A DNA stretch of 64,000 bases from contig JARUPZ010000017.1 of the NCBI GenBank assembly GCA_031213475.1, forward strand, positions 6,154,167 to 6,218,166, read 5' to 3'. This stretch comes from Nereocystis luetkeana. Lineage: Eukaryota; Sar; Phaeophyceae; Laminariales; Laminariaceae. The position numbers were made by a program, and so were the translations under genes. This document shows positions 63,195-64,000 of this stretch, one piece after another (within the stretch, counting starts at the first letter, position 1; each line of letters starts with the position of its first letter). Below the pieces are notes generated by a model. It was not told where the DNA came from. It searched no databases and saw nothing but the letters and a program-made list of their open reading frames with translations.

Positions 63195-64000
63195 TAGTAG
63201 ATGTACAGAATTATAAGAGGCAAGGAGAAGTAGTACTAGTGGGAGCTTTTAATTGAAGAATTGGGAAGGCAAGCAAACTGAATGAGAGCATTGGGCAGTA
63301 TGGGGAAGTAACAAAAAATAAGAATGGGGAAGAGATGTTGAAGTTCCTCAAACCCAACGAGATGAAGACGTTGAACGACAGAGTAAAAAAGGCAGAACCG
63401 GAATGGACTAGACAGTGCATACAAAAAGGAGAAAGCTCTATCCTTGACTCTATAGTACTAGAAAACGGAAGTGGGAAGGAAACAGAACTACATGTATGCG
63501 CAGCGGACGTAGGAACTACGGATCACTGTCAAATATGGACAGACAGTCGACAGACAAGAGTTATCAAACAAAGACGAGGTAGGAAATTACACAGATGGAG
63601 AATAGATAAACTAGAAGTAGAAGAGAAACGGGAAGAGTTCCAAGAAAAGATGGCCAAAAATGCAGAGCAATTTTTCGAGTTATTGGAAAGAATAGGTACT
63701 ACAAGGAACGATATAGAGAGGGATGATGCTGGAGCTAGGATAATAGAAGGATGGGAGAAGTTGGTCAAGACCACGGCAAGCAAAGTAATAGGGAAAAAGT
63801 TGATAGTATTCAACAGAGCAGTAAAATGGTGGGATGAAGAAGTAAAAGAGGCTATAACAGTAAGGAGAAAGGCACACGCAAGGTATACATCGAGCAAAAC
63901 TACAACAGGATGGGAGGAATATGATGTAGCTAGAAAGAAAGTAAAAGAGATGGTAGAGAAGAAGAAGAAAGGGATATGGAAAGACGTAGCAAATAAAACG
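63195..64000 (+). pseudogene. LINE endonuclease C-terminal part and linker, running off the window
   Basis: The frame reads GEVVLVGAFN, a TGA at 63254-63256, then RIGKASKLNESIGQYGE and 248 open codons to the window end. The segment GDFN-x-RIG is expected in apurinic-type endonucleases of non-LTR retrotransposons; here Asp is Ala and the next codon is stop. Later blocks are NDRVKKAEPEWTRQ, TDHCQIW (the catalytic-His region) and a lysine/glutamate-rich linker before the reverse transcriptase. The reverse transcriptase would lie beyond 64000. No complete start is visible upstream. Confidence 0.8.

Overview
This is a nuclear window from a eukaryote whose genome is rich in repeats. It has long introns with GTGAGT-type donors, tRNA-derived SINEs, non-LTR retrotransposon debris, one young Ty1/copia element and several families of small inverted-repeat DNA transposons (MITEs). 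No bacterial operons, rRNA genes, canonical tRNA genes or CRISPR arrays were seen. A multi-domain secreted-type protein built from a WSC domain, a 'SRWSC' discoidin-like module, YfaP/DUF2135-like beta-sandwich modules and a GCC2/GCC3 (ephrin-receptor-like) cysteine motif is typical of stramenopile algae. A brown alga is my best guess. It is an inference, not something the sequence proves.

Layout. 0.5-3.5 kb: degenerate tandem repeats. 4-7 kb: a cluster of tRNA-derived SINE1 copies. 8.4-9.75 kb: repeat R. 10-12 kb: a diverged segmental duplication separated by a MITE. 13.8-34.0 kb: a minus-strand gene that I assembled by hand from nine exons, using splice sites, reading phase and domain order. 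Its introns (about 1.4 to 5.6 kb by my boundaries) are packed with MITEs. It carries two in-frame stop codons, a 1-nt homopolymer frameshift and a MITE inside an exon, so it is annotated as a decaying gene. 35-41 kb: another R copy, microsatellites, SINE2 and MITEs. 42.0-43.6 kb: two arrays of a GGTGCGGTTCGG motif around CTG-rich sequence. 44.1-45.2 kb: nested MITEs and a LINE reverse-transcriptase fragment. 47.2-48.0 kb: a 752-bp element with terminal inverted repeats. 49.97-55.50 kb: a complete-looking copia element (293-bp LTRs with two differences, 5-bp target duplication) sitting inside an R copy. 57.5-58.3 kb: exon-like fragments, one of them a paralogue of an exon of the 20-kb gene. 61.4-62.9 kb: a degenerate satellite. 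63.2-64.0 kb: the endonuclease-to-linker part of a LINE, running off the window.

The two strongest unexpected signals are these. (1) The 9-mer TACCWGGTA occurs 22 times where about 0.5 is expected by chance. In two MITE copies, alignment to sister copies shows an exact 7-bp insertion that duplicates TA. (2) A MITE has inserted at a TA inside an exon, and removing the element plus one TA restores the exon's reading frame exactly.
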